From the NCBI RefSeq assembly GCF_000430545.1, contig NZ_AUMF01000017.1, positions 48,756 to 112,755 of the forward strand: DNA of 64,000 nucleotides, given 5' to 3'. Of the stretch, positions 36,371-45,395 are shown piece after piece. The translations under genes were made by a program, and so were the position numbers. The stretch comes from Tenacibaculum ovolyticum DSM 18103. GTDB lineage: Bacteria; Bacteroidota; Bacteroidia; Flavobacteriales; Flavobacteriaceae. Positions within the stretch are counted from its first letter, which is position 1. The number at the start of each line of letters is the position of its first letter. A model generated the notes under the pieces. The model ran no database searches and was not told where the DNA came from. It saw only the letters and a program-made list of their open reading frames with translations.

Positions 36371-39221
36371 TATTATTTCCTTTTTGTTTTCTATATAACT
36401 TTTCGTATCTCTTTTTTATTTCCTTTAAATCAGGGTATTTCTTTGTCAATTCCTTAAAACCTTTTACTTCAACATCTGTTTTCACTACAAATTTAATCTT
36501 CTTTCCTCTTGCTTCTAGCATTTGTTTTAAAAGTACAAATTCTTTTTCGCAGCTACCGCAGGTTTTAAAAATGTTAGATGTTTCAATAATAAATTCATCT
36601 GCTTTATCAATATGGTTTTTTAAGAAATTATAAATGAATTTTATTTCACTATCATATTTTCTAGAACGCCCGTGTAAATCAAATGCTCCTGTTGCAAATT
36701 TCTCATATTCATCATAATTTTTAAAAATATCAATAGTGTTCTCTGGGAGCTTAGGTGGTTTACCAAATGTTTTAATAATTTTATCTATATCCCCTGACAA
36801 AGAAAACTCTTCCACCTTATCAAAAACTTTACCATCATGTAAAAAATTAATTTTAAATTCTGCTTGGTTATGTCCTCTTACTAAACCAGGGTAATCATCT
36901 AAACGTTTCTTGAATAAATTTAGTAACTCCATTTTTTGAATAGGAATTGATTGTATAGATTGTTTAAATAACTGACTAAATTGCTTCGTTGGAGTATTAA
37001 AGTATTTTGCCCTGAATTGTATAAAATCATCTAAATGTATTTGATTTGTTTCTACTTGTGCAATTTTCTTTATCTCTTTTAGTACTTTTCTTTCTTGCTC
37101 TATAAGATTTTTAACATTTTGTTTGTAGTTTTTATCTTTATGATTAAGTTTTGAAATGTTATCTCCTGTGTCTTTTCTTAATTGTTTTTTTAAAACATCT
37201 TCATGAGTTATTATTTCTTTTGCTGTTTTTCTAATTTTAGTAGCTAGTAAATCGCTTACATCAATACTTAAACTTGCCATTTCTAACCAAAAAAGGTACT
37301 TTGTGATTGTACGTCCTAAGTCAGTATCGGCATTGTTGGTTAATTTTATTAAAGCATTTACTGAGGCTTCACTAACTTCCATCCCTCCTAAAACTGCTTT
37401 TGCCGTAGCAATTACTTTTACTGCTTTACGTGTTTTAAAGAATATGGTTTTTCCTCCTTTTAAAATTTTAAATAAACGCCCTGCTTTTAAAATATTTCCT
37501 ACTCCAGAAATGGTCGTAACAATATCTACTGCATATTCACCCGCTGTAATAATATTTTTCCAAAACGCGGTTTCATTATTTGCATACAGCATAAATGCAG
37601 GAAGCACAGTAAATAACTGATTGGTATTGTCTTCATCTTTTAATATAAATTTCGGGTTATCGCTATCAATTAAAACTATTGGGGCAAAGGGATGGTATTG
37701 ATAGTTGTGCTCTTCTTGTTTTTCTATCAATTTTTTTTCATTCCCATCGGCTGTTCTTGTAATTATTTCTTCAAACTCTCCTGTTTTTACACTAACAGAA
37801 ACATCAATAATAGGTTGTTTCCCTTCCCAGTTTATGGTAGCATTATCTGTATAAAAACCTAGTTTTTGATCAGAGCGGTAATCTATCAGTAAAGGGCTTA
37901 GTTCTTTTTGGTTTTTCTCTACAGCTTCCTTTATTAATTTGTTTTGTTCTGGATCTATTTTACTATAGTCACTGTTTTTCCATATATTCCATATAAAGTA
38001 TACAACATCTTTAAATTGCTTACCATCTAAACCCTTTATTAGTTTATGTAATAAAATTTCTCCGCCTGCTTTTTCGGTAATTAATCTTGTAATAAAAGTA
38101 TTGTTGTTTTTTATACTTCCCACATATACTTCCTCTTGTCTCTCTCCTTTTTCTACAAGAAATCCTTTTAACCTATTATTCTGCTTATGATAAATAATTT
38201 TTAATAGCTTTAAAATAAGATCTTCTTCATTAATACCTCCTGCATTGGCTACATTCCCTTTCGCTAAATCAACTAACATAACCCATAACGAGTTTCCGTT
38301 TGGTCTACCATTATCTATCATAATATATAACGGTGTAGGCATATGGTAAATAACGGATAACCTATGCGAGTTACTTGAGCTACTATTGTAATAGTTAATT
38401 GTATTGTTTGTTACACTTTCTAAAAAACGGTAGCGCCAACTCGATAAAAAGGCGTTATAATCACTGTAATAGTTAAAAATAGTTTGGTTTAAAAAGCTAA
38501 GTACTGTACTTAATTTTTTAAAGTAAATTCGTATCGCTATAAACTTAGCATCATCACTTGTAGGAGTTGCATTAATGGCTTCTTTATCGTGCTTTATATA
38601 ATAATATGATAACGAATATTTATAATCGCCTCCCCATAATTTATGGAGTCTCGGAAAGCGATGTACAGTATCGGTAACGGCTGTATTTTGTATTAAAATT
38701 TCTTCATTAGAGGTGGTTCCGTATACATTATTGTAATAATATTTTAGTTTTGGCTGTGTAACTTTTAAGTAATTGAAATCATTGTAATTATAATTAATAT
38801 AGTTTATACTATTATTTGTAACGGTAAACTCTATGGAAGTTATTAATTGATTTTGCTGGTTTATATAAAAACTATAGGCTACATTATTATGTATTTCGTT
38901 TGGCAATACTATTTTCACTATTGGCTCTGGCAAATAATCTTCTAGAATATAGGTATCACCCCCTTCATACACTATAGGCTTATAGTAGTTAATATTGTTA
39001 TTACTAAAGCCTAAATAATATGCTTGCCCACTACTATTTAAAAATAATGTAGCGTTTAGCTCTATTTCTCTATATTGCTGAGACAAGGTAGTTTTAGAGA
39101 TTGTTTCTGCTTCAGCAACCCCTTCTTGCGTAATTTTTCTTACCTCAACTTCGCTGCTTTCTTTTCCCTTGAAACTGGGAATACTTAAATATTTTATTAA
39201 ATCGTTAATCCTTGTAATCAT
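36360..39221 (-). CDS. Large polymorphic toxin with deaminase-like C-terminal domain
   Basis: This 953-residue protein has no signal peptide. Residues 1-530 are Tyr/Asn-rich and beta-like, and are not recognised. A hydrophobic helical stretch (about 560-670, 'ISGVGNILKAGRLFKILKGG') could be a membrane-crossing or pre-toxin region. The C-terminus has 'HGRSRKYDSEIKF' (Asp857-Ser-Glu859) and C888-G-S-C891. This spacing matches the HxE...CxxC zinc site of nucleic-acid deaminase toxins of the XOO_2897 type, where DxE can replace HxE. The predicted action is base deamination in target cells. The SUKH immunity gene overlaps its stop. The domain call is from motifs only. Confidence 0.72.
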   Translation of the reverse strand: MITRINDLIKYLSIPSFKGKESSEVEVRKITQEGVAEAETISKTTLSQQYREIELNATLFLNSSGQAYYLGFSNNNINYYKPIVYEGGDTYILEDYLPEPIVKIVLPNEIHNNVAYSFYINQQNQLITSIEFTVTNNSINYINYNYNDFNYLKVTQPKLKYYYNNVYGTTSNEEILIQNTAVTDTVHRFPRLHKLWGGDYKYSLSYYYIKHDKEAINATPTSDDAKFIAIRIYFKKLSTVLSFLNQTIFNYYSDYNAFLSSWRYRFLESVTNNTINYYNSSSSNSHRLSVIYHMPTPLYIMIDNGRPNGNSLWVMLVDLAKGNVANAGGINEEDLILKLLKIIYHKQNNRLKGFLVEKGERQEEVYVGSIKNNNTFITRLITEKAGGEILLHKLIKGLDGKQFKDVVYFIWNIWKNSDYSKIDPEQNKLIKEAVEKNQKELSPLLIDYRSDQKLGFYTDNATINWEGKQPIIDVSVSVKTGEFEEIITRTADGNEKKLIEKQEEHNYQYHPFAPIVLIDSDNPKFILKDEDNTNQLFTVLPAFMLYANNETAFWKNIITAGEYAVDIVTTISGVGNILKAGRLFKILKGGKTIFFKTRKAVKVIATAKAVLGGMEVSEASVNALIKLTNNADTDLGRTITKYLFWLEMASLSIDVSDLLATKIRKTAKEIITHEDVLKKQLRKDTGDNISKLNHKDKNYKQNVKNLIEQERKVLKEIKKIAQVETNQIHLDDFIQFRAKYFNTPTKQFSQLFKQSIQSIPIQKMELLNLFKKRLDDYPGLVRGHNQAEFKINFLHDGKVFDKVEEFSLSGDIDKIIKTFGKPPKLPENTIDIFKNYDEYEKFATGAFDLHGRSRKYDSEIKFIYNFLKNHIDKADEFIIETSNIFKTCGSCEKEFVLLKQMLEARGKKIKFVVKTDVEVKGFKELTKKYPDLKEIKKRYEKLYRKQKGNNNGN

Positions 39222-39235
39222 TTCTTTTTCTTTTT

Positions 39236-39832
39236 TTAATCAAACAATCTCCACCCTATTCCTACATTATGTGTAAGTTGTCTATTTGCAAAGTTTACTC
39301 CATAGCTCGCAAACCACTTTCCTTTTCGATTGTATTGCAGCCCAAAGGTTAGGTTATCGAATGTTTGAGTATTGCCACCAACTTCAGAAAACAGATATAG
39401 TCCGCTACGATACGTCTTAGGGTGTTCAATAGTTTTAGTAATGGTAATTTCTCTAGGTACTTTCAATTTATAGGCTAATTGGCTACCTAGTAATTTCCCT
39501 TTTACCAAATTGTAACTATAAATTTCTACATCGGTATTATTTAGAGTATCTCGGTATATTTTGGCTGCTATAAAATTTGTGGTATCTTTTATAAAAAGGG
39601 TGTCTTTTATTATCTTAGTTACATCGTTTTTATGAACATATACTTTTTTATATTTTACTGTTTGTATTTTAAATGTATCTATTTTAGTTTGCCAGATAGT
39701 ATCTTTTATTACCGTGATTTTAGGTTTTTCAATCGCTGTTTTATTTGTTCTTTTTGAAAATAGATTGATACATAAAAGCACTATAATGACACCCAATAGA
39801 AATCTATCGGTTTTATTATTTAAAAAATTCAT
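39236..39832 (-). CDS. Single-span membrane-anchored protein, spanin-like position
   Basis: I start it at ATG 39832 ('MNFLNNKTDRFLLGVIIVLL'), giving 198 residues: one N-terminal membrane helix, a periplasmic Thr/Lys/Val-rich stretch of short repeats ('IKDTIW', 'IKDTLFIKDTT') and a beta-rich C-terminus ending 'HNVGIGWRLFD'. The layout resembles phage-associated DUF6808-like proteins and an inner-membrane spanin. Its place in a locus with holin and endolysin suggests a role in envelope disruption or particle anchoring; this is inference. A broken copy of its 5' end lies at 40952-41074. Confidence 0.55.
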   Translation of the reverse strand: MNFLNNKTDRFLLGVIIVLLCINLFSKRTNKTAIEKPKITVIKDTIWQTKIDTFKIQTVKYKKVYVHKNDVTKIIKDTLFIKDTTNFIAAKIYRDTLNNTDVEIYSYNLVKGKLLGSQLAYKLKVPREITITKTIEHPKTYRSGLYLFSEVGGNTQTFDNLTFGLQYNRKGKWFASYGVNFANRQLTHNVGIGWRLFD

Positions 39833-39856
39833 GTTGTTTTTTAGGTTTAAAAAGTG

Positions 39857-39909
39857 TTTGTCATTCCAAAAATGTGGTAAACAAGTATAGAACCTCATCA
39901 GAATGACAA
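39857..39909. repeat. Hairpin-forming repeat, copy 1
   Basis: TTTGTCATTC and GAATGACAAA are perfect 10-base arms around AAAATGTGGTAAACAAGTATA. A second copy with a slightly damaged right arm lies at 41041-41107. Confidence 0.65.
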
Positions 39910-40061
39910 AAAAACACGAAGTACTAAAGGGGGAAGTAGGGGACTAAAAGCTATTGTTAGCGGTTAAAATTTAAAGTTTATTACAAAAGCATACGCTAAT
40001 TCATTCAAAACGGAAATTCAACTACAGCCTTCCAACTTTGTTACTATATCATAATATTGTT

Positions 40062-40766
40062 TTATAAATTTAAAATTTCATAAGTAACCCAAAATGTAAA
40101 TACACCAGCACCAGTTGTTGGCTGTGTTCCATAACCATGATTTATTGTAACTTCAAATGGTTGATTCTCTACAACAGATAATTCTGTGTCAAAGTATATA
40201 CCTCTACCTGCATATATTTTATCAGAAACAACATCTGTGTTAATCATTTGTTCACTACCTCCAACAGGTTTTAAATTAAAAGAAAATTCTGAAGTAGAAT
40301 CATATGCAACCGTTACATTACCTCTTATAACAATATTATGACAATATATTAATTTGTTAACTCCTTTAGCTAATATTAATGTATTCTTTGAAACTCCTGC
40401 AGTGAATACAGGATTAGTTATTGTTACCTTTTCAGTTATTATTTTTCTTGAATAGTTAGCATCAGCATACTCTTTTGTTATTAAAGGCTCATTTGATGAT
40501 GAAATTAAACTAACTTCTTTAACAACCTCTCCGTCTTTTAATAATGACAGTTTATTAGCAACAATATCTGACAAAGTATATACTGGTGTTGTTTTTTCTA
40601 AAGCCACACTCACTTCACCCTTTTCATCAATTACAAACCTACGATTTGCTTCTCCCTCAGATTGTTTACTATCTACATAACTATCAATTAAATCTGAGTA
40701 TTGTTCTTGAGTTGGCTTATCACCAGTTTCGAAATGTTTTTTTAATGTTTCTTTATTTTGTTTCAT
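40062..40766 (-). CDS. Fibre-like protein, short form, shared N-terminal anchor
   Basis: This 234-residue protein starts 'MKQNKETLKKHFETGDKPTQ'. Its first ~85 residues are nearly identical to those of the 549-residue protein at 41177-42826, and the first ~29 also match the collar protein at 42984. After residue ~95 the sequence is unrelated: a beta-rich domain ending 'AGVFTFWVTYEIL'. Common N-terminus plus variable C-terminus is the pattern of phage tail fibres and receptor-binding proteins. I infer a swappable tip that recognises target cells. Confidence 0.65.
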   Translation of the reverse strand: MKQNKETLKKHFETGDKPTQEQYSDLIDSYVDSKQSEGEANRRFVIDEKGEVSVALEKTTPVYTLSDIVANKLSLLKDGEVVKEVSLISSSNEPLITKEYADANYSRKIITEKVTITNPVFTAGVSKNTLILAKGVNKLIYCHNIVIRGNVTVAYDSTSEFSFNLKPVGGSEQMINTDVVSDKIYAGRGIYFDTELSVVENQPFEVTINHGYGTQPTTGAGVFTFWVTYEILNL

Positions 40767-40813
40767 TTTTGTTCTTTTTTATCGGTTTTAATTTTTTTTT
40801 TTGATAAAAAAGA

Positions 40814-40838
40814 GTCGCTAAAAACTATTGCTAGCGAC
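40814..40838 (-). terminator. Cassette-boundary hairpin, copy A
   Basis: GTCGCTA / TAGCGAC stem around AAAACTATTGC, followed on the minus strand by CTCTTTTTTATC. This 25-base unit recurs at 42945, 43702 and, decayed, near 39949 and 44590. Confidence 0.7.
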
Positions 40839-40951
40839 TAAACTTTTTACCTAACTAATAAGGACTATTTTTATATGATATGGGACGTTACAATGTTTTC
40901 CGAGTCATCAATACTAACTCTATAATTTTTTATAAAAAATAATGTCTTTTA

Positions 40952-41074
40952 CAATCGTTGTTTTATTTGTTTTTTTGAGAACAGGTCGATACATAAAAGT
41001 ATTATAATAAAATTCACGTTGTTTTTTAGGTTTAAAAAGTGTTTGTCATTCCAAAAATGTGGTAAACAAGTATA
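40952..41074 (-). pseudogene. Broken duplicate of the 5' end of the spanin-like gene
   Basis: The stretch aligns with 39730-39890 (start region and leader of the 39236-39832 gene). It has a deletion of about 36 bases, and the start ATG is changed (CAC in place of CAT). The right part is almost identical, including the TTTGTCATTC hairpin repeat. The rest of the gap 40767-41176 carries only the boundary hairpin. Confidence 0.78.
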
Positions 41075-41176
41075 CACTTTCTATTATTACATCATCAGAA
41101 TGATACAAAACACAATGTTTTTTAAATAGGAAAAAGCGATTATTAAATAACTTCCTAATAAAAAGTATCTGTACTA

Positions 41177-42826
41177 TTAATACAAATCATTCCATTGAGT
41201 TCCATCATAACCTTGGTGTTTTTTTGTAGCATCATTAAAAGCAATCATCCCCTCTTCTGGTGCTATTATTGTACTTATTATAACAGGTTCATACTTTACA
41301 GCTCCATTTTTAAATACTGTTAAACAATCTTTTCTATTAGATGAATCTGTTCCTGCTCCTACCTTAAGAGCAACGTTATTTAAATCTACTATATCTTTAT
41401 TTTGTGTGATATCAACTGTTGGATAACATCCTACATAAATACTACCAAAAGCGTAAGGCTTACCTCCTACTGCTAAAGAAACTGCATAATCAGCATAAGC
41501 TTCACTACTTGAAGCTATAACTACTGAATTTTTCCTTAATGCATTCACACTTTCTCCCATAGCAATAGCCCCTCTTCCTCCTGCCTGAGCGTTAAACCCT
41601 GTAGTAAAAGAAAACTGCCCTGTTGCTCCAGCCCCTATACTATTGAAGGCTAAGTGAAAGGCATTTGCACCTATGCTTGTAGGGTCTTCACCATACCTTA
41701 AGAATTTATTTCCTATATTAACTATTGCAGGTAAGTAAACTTGATCTAAAGTTTTAGTAGTTTTATTATATTTTAAGTTCTCTCCTATATGAATTTCATT
41801 GGTGGCGTCTTGTAACGCTCCTACTGAATCATAAATATCTATTTTACCCACGGGTATAGAATCAACATTACTTATCGTGTAATCTATAATATATGTTGAT
41901 AAATTACTAATATCAAAATTCCATCCAGAATACCAATCTAAAGGGTTTGTTAGTGATAAAAATCTATTATAAACAAATAAATTACTAACATAGCATTCAA
42001 CTAAACTTATGTTACTATTTAAGCTTTCTACAAAAACATAAAACTCACCGTTTTTCCTACAAAAATGAAAATTATAATTATAATTTTGCTTAATAGCATT
42101 TACGGATGGGTTATTATAGGTAATCCAAGTATTGTTTTGTATCTCACCTTTGATATGTACTTTTACCGACTCTTCCTGATTAGCTATACCTGTTCTGTTG
42201 TAAATATCAATATCAAAAGAAATAACCCCTATATTCGACGGTAATTTTATAGCTATGTTATTTGTTGATACAAAAAAATGACTATCAACTGGCTGTTGTA
42301 TTCTGTATTTTTTATTTGCTTGAACTTCTATTATATCAGGGTAGTATACTTTATTAATTACATCATAATAACCAGTTCTTTTATCTATACTTGATGAATA
42401 TTTTACATTACCTTCTTCATCTGCAAAAGTTAACCCTAACCCTAAAGAACTTAAATCTAAATCAAAAGTTGTATTATCATCTCTAGTAAAAGTCGCTGAT
42501 TTAGTAGTTGCATTATATACACCACTAACCAATCTTGACAAATTAGTATCATCAACATATGTTGTTAAATCTATTTCTTTAACCACCTCACCATCTTTTA
42601 ATAATGACAGTTTATTAGCAACAATATCTGACAAAGTATATACTGGTGCTATTTTTTCTGAAGTAATACTCACTTCACCCATTTCATCAATCACAAATCT
42701 CCTGTTCGCTTCCCCATTAGATTGTTTGCTATCTACATAGCTATCTATTAAATCAGCAAATTGTTGTTGTGTTGGCTTGTCACCAGTTTCGAAATGTTCT
42801 TTTAATGTTTCTTTATTTTGTTTCAT
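41177..42826 (-). CDS. Fibre-like protein, long form, with head-repeat region
   Basis: This 549-residue protein has the same ~85-residue N-terminal anchor ('MKQNKETLKEHFETGDKPTQ'). A long variable middle region follows. Near residues 390-480 there are short repeats of the 'GAxAFxxAFxSxGAGATG' and 'GRGAIAMGESVNALRKNS' type, typical of left-handed beta-roll YadA-like heads and phage fibres. The protein ends 'HQGYDGTQWNDLY', a common fibre terminus. It probably trimerises and binds a surface receptor. DNA of the first 250 bases is almost the same as in the 40062 gene, showing recent recombination. Confidence 0.7.
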   Translation of the reverse strand: MKQNKETLKEHFETGDKPTQQQFADLIDSYVDSKQSNGEANRRFVIDEMGEVSITSEKIAPVYTLSDIVANKLSLLKDGEVVKEIDLTTYVDDTNLSRLVSGVYNATTKSATFTRDDNTTFDLDLSSLGLGLTFADEEGNVKYSSSIDKRTGYYDVINKVYYPDIIEVQANKKYRIQQPVDSHFFVSTNNIAIKLPSNIGVISFDIDIYNRTGIANQEESVKVHIKGEIQNNTWITYNNPSVNAIKQNYNYNFHFCRKNGEFYVFVESLNSNISLVECYVSNLFVYNRFLSLTNPLDWYSGWNFDISNLSTYIIDYTISNVDSIPVGKIDIYDSVGALQDATNEIHIGENLKYNKTTKTLDQVYLPAIVNIGNKFLRYGEDPTSIGANAFHLAFNSIGAGATGQFSFTTGFNAQAGGRGAIAMGESVNALRKNSVVIASSSEAYADYAVSLAVGGKPYAFGSIYVGCYPTVDITQNKDIVDLNNVALKVGAGTDSSNRKDCLTVFKNGAVKYEPVIISTIIAPEEGMIAFNDATKKHQGYDGTQWNDLY

Positions 42827-42944
42827 ATTTTACTTTTTTATGTTTTACTATAATTTTTAATATTACCAAAAACAACTTTTTATGAGGTGCAATTTCCTTT
42901 TGTATTTCTGTTGTTTCAGTATTTTTTGATTTACATAAAAAAGA

Positions 42945-42969
42945 GACGCTAAAAACTATTGCTAGCGAC
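42945..42969 (-). terminator. Cassette-boundary hairpin, copy B
   Basis: GACGCTA / TAGCGAC around AAAACTATTGC, downstream of the collar-protein gene; followed on the minus strand by T-rich DNA. Confidence 0.65.
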
Positions 42970-42983
42970 TAAACTTTTTGTTT

Positions 42984-43655
42984 CTAATTGCTATTAACAA
43001 AAGGAACTCTTCCTTTTAAGGCAATAATATAATTTACAGCTAAATAAGGCTGGATATTGTTGTGGGGGTTATTTTCTCCTTTATTTAAAATTGTCATATT
43101 GATATTTACAGCTTGTCCATCTACAAGATTTGTTGGTAAACCAAAAGTTTTTACTTTTTTTGTAGCCAATCCATCTGCGTAATTACAAACTGCAGAAACA
43201 TCTCCAATATCAGGAGTTTCTCTAACAGCTGAATCAGTACTTAATTGAACATGCTGTTCAGTATTTGTGATTCCGTGATTATGCGAAGGCATTTCACCCT
43301 CTGTTAAAACATGGGTTTCCTCACCTCCTTTTTGACCTAATGTATAGTTTGATAATTCAGTATTATTTCCTACACCTAAAGGAATTCGCCCTCTTAAATC
43401 TGGCAATGCAAAAGTTAAAATCCCATCGCCTCCATAGGTTTTCCCTATAACATTAAACAATTCTTGATATTCAACAATATTTAGTGATTGACCTTCACAT
43501 TTTCCCCATCCATTTGGAACACCTTGAAAAGATACCGTTTTAATCTCTCCAATAAAAGGGGTGTTTAAACTATCAATTAAATCAGTAAATTGTTGCTGTG
43601 TTGGTTTATCACCAGTTTCAAAATATTCTTTTAATGTTTCTTTGTTTTGTTTCAT
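42984..43655 (-). CDS. Phage tail-collar domain fibre protein
   Basis: This 223-residue protein has the shared start 'MKQNKETLKEYFETGDKPTQ'. A tail-collar domain runs from about residue 33: 'FIGEIKTVSFQGVPNGWGKC', 'IGKTYGGDGILTFALPDLRG', and the C-terminal 'NNPHNNIQPYLAVNYIIALKG'. These are hallmarks of the phage tail collar/microcystin-dependent family. It is a fibre or collar component. It is next to holin in the same direction. Confidence 0.85.
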   Translation of the reverse strand: MKQNKETLKEYFETGDKPTQQQFTDLIDSLNTPFIGEIKTVSFQGVPNGWGKCEGQSLNIVEYQELFNVIGKTYGGDGILTFALPDLRGRIPLGVGNNTELSNYTLGQKGGEETHVLTEGEMPSHNHGITNTEQHVQLSTDSAVRETPDIGDVSAVCNYADGLATKKVKTFGLPTNLVDGQAVNINMTILNKGENNPHNNIQPYLAVNYIIALKGRVPFVNSN

Positions 43656-43701
43656 TTTGTTCTTTTTTATCGGTTTTAAATTATTTTTTTGATAAAAAAG
43701 A

Positions 43702-43726
43702 GGCGCTAAAAACTATTGTTAGCGAC
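43702..43726 (-). terminator. Cassette-boundary hairpin, copy C
   Basis: GGCGCTA / TAGCGAC around AAAACTATTGT. The arm touches the holin stop codon at 43726-43728. T-rich on the minus side. Confidence 0.65.
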
Positions 43727-44148
43727 TAAACTTTTTCTTTCTTTTTTTGTTTTTTAGATAATGGCTCTAAAGTACTTTGCAAACCTGTTTGTTTTAACAA
43801 ATTATGCAATGCTTTAAAAGGGTTTACTCCATAAATTTTATTATAATTTTCTAAAATTGATTTAATTTCAGTTACAGCAATAAAGCCTGCTATTATTTTT
43901 AAAAACGGCACTTCGTTTACAATGTGTTTTTCTAAAAAATAAGCAGATATGATTACTAGGTTATATATAAAAAACTTAGAAACCGTATGCCCAAACCGTA
44001 TGCTACGAATAGGAAAATTATTTTTAATTGCTGCATACGATCCTGTAATAAAATCAACTATTATTAGTAATACCATGGTAGTTAACACTCCATTTAAAGG
44101 CGATAATAAAGCTAAAAGCCAAAAAATGAGATATGAAAACTTATCCAT
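43726..44148 (-). CDS. Phage-type holin
   Basis: This 140-residue membrane protein has three or four helices, with 'LIIVDFITGSYAAIKNNFPI' and 'GFIAVTEIKSILENYNKIYG' as in the phage_holin_4 family (toxin secretion/phage lysis holin), and a highly basic C-terminal tail. It would permeabilise the inner membrane so that the endolysin reaches the wall. It overlaps the endolysin gene by 8 bases, so the two form a classic lysis cassette. Confidence 0.88.
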   Translation of the reverse strand: MDKFSYLIFWLLALLSPLNGVLTTMVLLIIVDFITGSYAAIKNNFPIRSIRFGHTVSKFFIYNLVIISAYFLEKHIVNEVPFLKIIAGFIAVTEIKSILENYNKIYGVNPFKALHNLLKQTGLQSTLEPLSKKQKKKEKV

Positions 44149-44572
44149 TCTTTTTTAATTTTCTAAAATCTAATACTCTTTTTTTTGGATATGCCTTTAT
44201 ACTTACACTATCTCCTTGATTACCTCCTAGCAAGTACACATATCTATTAGTTTCTTTAACTAAAAAACCTACATGCCCTTTCCAACTATTTGGATGATCT
44301 CTCCATAACACGACTAAATCTCCTTGTTCTGGAGCCATAGTAGAGGTACCTACTGTTAACCAGCTACGTGCTGTTAACCTGTTTGAATTTTCATAACCTG
44401 CTTGTTTTGCTACCCAATTTGCAAAGGCACTACACCAAGCGGTTTCATCTTTAAATTTTGATCGATCATACCCTAATGAAACGAAGTAATTTATAATTTG
44501 AGGATGATCTTTAGCACCTTTTACTTCTTTTACTCCGTATTGCGATAACGCTGTTGACATTAAACTATTCAT
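44141..44572 (-). CDS. TIGR02594-type peptidoglycan hydrolase (endolysin)
   Basis: This 143-residue CHAP/NlpC-P60-like amidase or endopeptidase has catalytic Cys47 in 'ETAWCSAFANWVAK' and His100 in 'GHVGFLVKE', plus the terminal 'LLGGNQGDSVSI'. These are the signatures of TIGR02594 proteins found in phages and T6SS-like loci. It lacks a signal peptide, so it depends on the holin for access to the wall. An alternative start is the ATG at residue 5. Confidence 0.86.
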   Translation of the reverse strand: MNSLMSTALSQYGVKEVKGAKDHPQIINYFVSLGYDRSKFKDETAWCSAFANWVAKQAGYENSNRLTARSWLTVGTSTMAPEQGDLVVLWRDHPNSWKGHVGFLVKETNRYVYLLGGNQGDSVSIKAYPKKRVLDFRKLKKNG

Positions 44573-44774
44573 ACATTTTTTTGTTTTTTTATGTTAATGC
44601 TAGCAGATAAAAACTATTAAACTTTAGATTCTTTTTCTTTTTCTCCTTAACCGGATATAGCTTAATCCCATTTTTTAGTTTCTGCGTAACATTAAAGGTT
44701 AATAAATAATGAACTATTAGAAAAGCAAGACAAATATACAACATATTACAGGTTAAAACAAAACAGATTACATT

Positions 44775-45200
44775 TTATTTTGCAAAATGTTTAAAGCAAT
44801 TGTTCTCACCATAGAATACTAGTCCGTTTTTAACCGAAGGAGTGTTTAAAAAAGCGCTATTTAAGGTATGAAACTGCATATTAAAGGCTTGCTTGTAAGC
44901 ACATATTTTAAAACACATTCCATCACCTTCTATTGCAATACCCAGCTTTCTGTGCAAACCCACCTTTTCCCCTTTACCAATACACTCATTAGCAACAACA
45001 AGCAAATTAAATTCCTTTAACACACCTTGTATGTGAGTGAAAAATGTTACCTGAAATACCTCATTTTCGAAATTTTCTTCTGAGGATTCTCCATTTACAA
45101 ACGACATAGAGCCAGACAGGCTAATCGTATTTTGTATTCTTGTTATTTTAAACAATCGTTCATAGTCTATCTTTGTAATTCCCATATTTTTTTCACACAA
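44775..45200 (-). CDS. Unknown protein of the toxin locus
   Basis: This 141-residue protein could also start at ATG 45185 ('MGITKIDYERLF'). It is beta-rich, with a Gly/Ser segment and four Cys in the second half. No family is recognised. It lies between the endolysin and the immunity-like genes. The flanks hold no reading frame, only a permuted copy of the boundary element near 44590-44630. Confidence 0.55.
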   Translation of the reverse strand: MCEKNMGITKIDYERLFKITRIQNTISLSGSMSFVNGESSEENFENEVFQVTFFTHIQGVLKEFNLLVVANECIGKGEKVGLHRKLGIAIEGDGMCFKICAYKQAFNMQFHTLNSAFLNTPSVKNGLVFYGENNCFKHFAK

Positions 45201-45324
45201 AACACAAACATATGTTTTAAATAATTACATTTTTTTATTAAAATAAGAATTCGTTACTTTTTCATTAGAATTTGTAAGTCAAAAACATAAATTTTGTAAC
45301 TCATAACCTTTTTTAACAAAAAAA

Positions 45325-45352
45325 AACGCCTAGAAAATTAATTCTAGACGAT
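45325..45352 (-). terminator. Terminator of the 81-residue gene
   Basis: CGCCTAGAA / TTCTAGACG stem, followed on the minus strand by GTTTTTTTTTG. Confidence 0.82.
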
Positions 45353-45395
45353 TCTTACCATAAATATTCAATTATAAAGTTACAATTCTTTAAAG

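Noticed and set aside
40062..43655. CRISPR-like repeats
   Set aside because: Repeated units are few, widely and irregularly spaced, and lie at gene ends; they are duplicated gene starts and hairpins. No cas gene is present.
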